The translations under genes were made by a program, and so were the position numbers. This document shows, piece after piece, positions 13,477 through 15,707 of a DNA stretch of 15,707 nt. Location of the stretch: the NCBI GenBank assembly GCA_050920955.1, contig JBPBQS010000105.1, forward strand, positions 1 through 15,707, in the 5' to 3' direction. This stretch comes from CAXSEF01 sp050920955. GTDB lineage: Bacteria; Pseudomonadota; Alphaproteobacteria; Acetobacterales; Acetobacteraceae. Under the pieces are notes generated by a model that saw only the letters and a program-made list of their open reading frames with translations, was not told where the DNA came from and did no database searches. Within the stretch, counting starts at the first letter, position 1; every line of letters begins with the position of its first letter.

Positions 13477-14759
13477 CACTGCTTCTCCATCGGCTTGGCG
13501 GTGGCGCCGCCCGGAAGCGGCCCGCCGCCACGCGGCGTGCGCCCCGTGAGCACGGGCCGGCTGATGCTCTCCGGCAGCGGCAGCGGCCGCTCCAGACGGC
13601 CCAGCAACGGCAGCAGCACCAGGAAGTGCAGGAAGTAGTAGGTCGTCGCAACCCGGCCCGCCACGACAACCCAGCCCTCGGGACGGTGGCAGCCGACATA
13701 GCCCAGCACGAACATCGCGATCACCAGCAGGATCATCAGCTGGCGGTAGATCGGGCGGAACCGCGCGCTGCGCACGGGCGAGGTGTCCAGCCAGGGCAGC
13801 ACGAACAGCACCGCGATCGAGCCGAACATGCACATCACGCCGCCCAGCTTGTTCGGAACGGAGCGCAGGATCGCGTAATAGGGCAGGAAGTACCACTCCG
13901 GCACGATCTCGGACGGCGTCTGCAGCGGATTAGCCGGAATGTAGTTGTCGGAGTGGCCGAGGAAGTCGGGCGCGAAGAACACCAGCACCGCGAACACCAG
14001 CAGGTAGAAGGCGACGCCGACGCTGTCCTTGGCGGTGTAGTACGGGTGGAATGGCAGCGTGTCCTGCGGCCCCTTCACGTCGATGCCGAGCGGATTGTTC
14101 GACCCGGTGATGTGCAGCGCCGACACGTGCAGGAAGATGACGCCGGTGATCACGAACGGCATCAGGTAGTGCAGCGAGAAGAAGCGGTTCAGCGTGGGAT
14201 TGTCGACCGAGAACCCGCCCCACAGCCAGGTCACGATGGTATTCCCCACGATGGGGATCGCCGAGAACAGGTTGGTGATGACGGTCGCACCCCAGTAGGA
14301 CATCTGGCCCCACGGCAGCACATAGCCCATGAACGCGGTCGCCATGAGCAGCAGGAACAGCACCACGCCCGTCATCCACAGCAGCTCGCGCGGCTTCTTG
14401 TAGGAGCCGTAGTAGAGACCGCGGAACATGTGGATGTAGATCACGATGAAGAACATCGACGCGCCGTTCGCGTGAACGTAGCGGATCAGCCAGCCATAGT
14501 TCACGTCGCGCATGATGCGCTCGACGGAGTCGAACGCAAGGTTCGTGTTCGCGGTGTAATTCATCGCCAGGAACACGCCGGTCGCGATCATGATCATCAG
14601 GTTGACCACGGCCAGCGCGCCGAAATTCCAGAAATAGTTGAAGTTCTTCGGCGTCGGAAAGGTGCCGTATTCCTTCTGCAGCAGAGTGAATACCGGCAGA
14701 CGCGTATCGACCCAGTTCAGAACTGGGTTGGTGAACTCACTCTTGTGCAGCCCGGCCAT
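13476..14759 (-). CDS. petB: cytochrome b of the cytochrome bc1 complex
   Basis: PetB is the membrane core of complex III, holding two b haems and the quinol-oxidising and quinone-reducing sites. The 427-residue protein has about eight transmembrane helices. The four haem-ligand histidines are H96/H110 and H197/H211, with the family spacing of 14 in each pair. The quinol-site motif PEWY is at 287-290. The start is ATG 14759-14757, with AAGGAG six bases upstream, the strongest ribosome binding site in the window. The C-terminal tail (after about 395) is Pro/Gly-rich and lacks conserved motifs. The Rieske gene petA, usually immediately upstream, is absent: the next gene is the divergent hemF. 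Confidence 0.97.
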   Translation of the reverse strand: MAGLHKSEFTNPVLNWVDTRLPVFTLLQKEYGTFPTPKNFNYFWNFGALAVVNLMIMIATGVFLAMNYTANTNLAFDSVERIMRDVNYGWLIRYVHANGASMFFIVIYIHMFRGLYYGSYKKPRELLWMTGVVLFLLLMATAFMGYVLPWGQMSYWGATVITNLFSAIPIVGNTIVTWLWGGFSVDNPTLNRFFSLHYLMPFVITGVIFLHVSALHITGSNNPLGIDVKGPQDTLPFHPYYTAKDSVGVAFYLLVFAVLVFFAPDFLGHSDNYIPANPLQTPSEIVPEWYFLPYYAILRSVPNKLGGVMCMFGSIAVLFVLPWLDTSPVRSARFRPIYRQLMILLVIAMFVLGYVGCHRPEGWVVVAGRVATTYYFLHFLVLLPLLGRLERPLPLPESISRPVLTGRTPRGGGPLPGGATAKPMEKQ

Positions 14760-14813
14760 CCTGGACTCCTTCAGCCGCTCGGATGAGGTCCCCTCGCGGC
14801 GCGGAGGACGGAC

Positions 14814-14829
14814 GGGATGCTCGCATCCC
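14814..14829 (-). promoter_or_regulatory. 5' leader hairpin of petB
   Basis: GGGATG, four bases, CATCCC gives a compact 6-bp hairpin with tetraloop CGAG on the minus strand, near the start of the predicted petB transcript. It could stabilise the mRNA 5' end. It leaves the petB ribosome binding site, about 50 bases further on, free. Confidence 0.4.
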
Positions 14830-14841
14830 CGTGTTGTGGCC

Positions 14842-14870
14842 ACATTAAGGCCCGCCCCGCGAGGCTGCAA
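14842..14870 (-). promoter_or_regulatory. putative petB-petC promoter
   Basis: On the minus strand, TTGCAG (14870-14865), 17 bases, then TAATGT (14847-14842) resembles a housekeeping sigma-70 promoter. Transcription would begin near 14835, giving a leader of about 75 bases before petB. It is the least GC-rich spot of the 209-base gap between hemF and petB. The match is moderate (four and three of six bases). Confidence 0.4.
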
Positions 14871-14937
14871 CTCGCGACACCCCGCATTGTTTTCTCCCCT
14901 GGCGTCCGCTCCGCTCTCTGCCGCCGCCCCGGGCTGG

Positions 14938-14955
14938 CCAGACCGCCCGATCTGG
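14938..14955 (+). promoter_or_regulatory. inverted repeat just upstream of hemF
   Basis: CCAGA, eight bases, TCTGG forms an inverted repeat 13 bases before the hemF ATG. One flanking base more pairs on each side if a mismatch is allowed. It could be an operator or a leader hairpin. TAGGAT (14956-14961) just after it could serve as a -10 box, which would make the hemF transcript nearly leaderless, or its AGGA could be the Shine-Dalgarno. No FNR-type or Fur-type site was recognised. Confidence 0.3.
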
Positions 14956-14968
14956 CTAGGATCGCGCG

Positions 14969-15707
14969 ATGCAGGACGCCCCTCCCACCCCCGAAACTCC
15001 CCACACCCCGACCGCCGCCAGCCCGGCCGCGGAACACCCGGCCCAGGCGACGGCACACGCCCCACCCGCGGACGCCGCGTCGCACCAGCCCTGGAAGGAA
15101 CCCGCGCAGGCCTGGTTCGAAACCCTGCGCGACCGGCTCTGCGCCACCTTCGAGGCGATCGAGGCCGAGCAGGCGACTACCCCCGCCCCCACGGCCACCG
15201 ACCTGCCGCCCGGCCGCTTCGAGCGCAAGCCCTGGCAGCGGCCCACCGAGCAGGGCGAGCCCGGCGGCGGCGGCGTCATCAGCGTCATGCATGGCCGCGT
15301 GTTCGAGAAGGTCGGCGTCAACGTCTCCACCGTCTGGGGCAGCTTCAGCGAGGAGTTCCGCACCCAGATCCCCGGCGCCGACCAGGACCCGCGCTTCTGG
15401 GCCTCCGGCATCAGCGTCGTGGCCCACCCGCGCAACCCGCACGTGCCCGCCGCCCACATGAACACCCGCATGCTGGTCACCACCCAGGGCTGGTTCGGCG
15501 GCGGCGGCGACCTCACGCCGATGCGCCCCGACAGCGACGACGCCCAGGCCGACGGCGCCAGCTTCCACGACGCGCTCCGGGCCGCCTGCGACCGCCACGA
15601 ACCCGGCTGCTACCCCCGCTTCAAGGAGTGGTGCGACCGCTACTTCTTCCTCCCCCACCGCAACGAGCCGCGCGGCCTCGGCGGCATCTTCTTCGACCGC
15701 CTCGCCA
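14969..15707 (+). CDS. hemF: oxygen-dependent coproporphyrinogen III oxidase (partial, 3' end outside window)
   Basis: HemF decarboxylates coproporphyrinogen III to protoporphyrinogen IX with O2, a late cytosolic step of haem synthesis. 246 codons are present and the frame is open at the window edge. Matching blocks: FERKPWQRP (84-92), GGGGVISVMHGRVFEKVGVN (99-118), WASGISVVAHPRNPHVP (144-160), WFGGGGDLTP (175-184), and YPRFKEWCDRYFFLPHRNE (215-233) leading to RGLGGIFFD. The first about 40 residues are Pro/Ala/His-rich and probably disordered, and 68-82 is a Pro/Thr-rich insert. ATG 14969 is preceded by AGGA seven bases upstream, and no later Met precedes the domain. It diverges from petB, whose product needs the haem this pathway makes. 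From family length, about 50-60 residues should be missing. Confidence 0.95.
   Translation, partial: MQDAPPTPETPHTPTAASPAAEHPAQATAHAPPADAASHQPWKEPAQAWFETLRDRLCATFEAIEAEQATTPAPTATDLPPGRFERKPWQRPTEQGEPGGGGVISVMHGRVFEKVGVNVSTVWGSFSEEFRTQIPGADQDPRFWASGISVVAHPRNPHVPAAHMNTRMLVTTQGWFGGGGDLTPMRPDSDDAQADGASFHDALRAACDRHEPGCYPRFKEWCDRYFFLPHRNEPRGLGGIFFDRLA

Overview
The window is very GC-rich and gene-dense, with almost every codon ending in G or C. The gene families (DUF2842, a DUF3309-like protein, the proA-nadD-rsfS-rlmH order, UbiG, cytochrome b/c1, an alphaproteobacterial-type HemF) point to an alphaproteobacterium, most likely Acetobacteraceae or another Rhodospirillales relative. That placement is inferred from families and composition, not from a marker-gene search. 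No plasmid, phage, CRISPR, rRNA or tRNA features were seen.

Layout from left to right. Most genes are on the minus strand. (1) 21-674 is a FucA-type class II aldolase, and the next gene may begin at its 3' side. (2) 803-5575 is a two-gene nuclease unit: an SbcD/YhaO-like phosphoesterase followed directly by a 1169-residue SbcC/YhaN-like coiled-coil ATPase. (3) 5725-8818 is a housekeeping operon reading proA, nadD, rsfS, rlmH. (4) DUF2842 (minus) and apt (plus) diverge from 9190-9322. (5) A VanX/DdpX-like dipeptidase and a DUF3309-like membrane peptide follow. (6) 10906-12557 is mtnP-ubiG, transcribed as mtnP then ubiG. (7) petC and petB (cytochrome c1 and b, no Rieske gene beside them) diverge from hemF, which runs off the right edge.

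Metabolic links: MtnP releases adenine and methylthioribose-1-phosphate from methylthioadenosine, Apt recycles the adenine, and the FucA-like aldolase could act later on the methylthioribose branch. PetB/PetC need haem (HemF) and ubiquinone (UbiG), both encoded close by.

The most unusual content is a family of about 130-bp intergenic elements (R1 688-817, R2 5595-5724, R3 8842-8970, truncated R4 9853-9931, decayed R5 10818-10946). Each lies directly 3' of a gene and separates transcription units. Each full copy has terminal inverted repeats, four hairpins and a central palindrome. Two invariant linkers can pair with each other, so the whole element can fold as a nested structure with a four-way junction. 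Paired arms change together between copies. Two copies run into coding sequence and supply the C-terminal codons of ubiG and of the SbcC-like gene. No gap without a gene exceeds about 210 bases.
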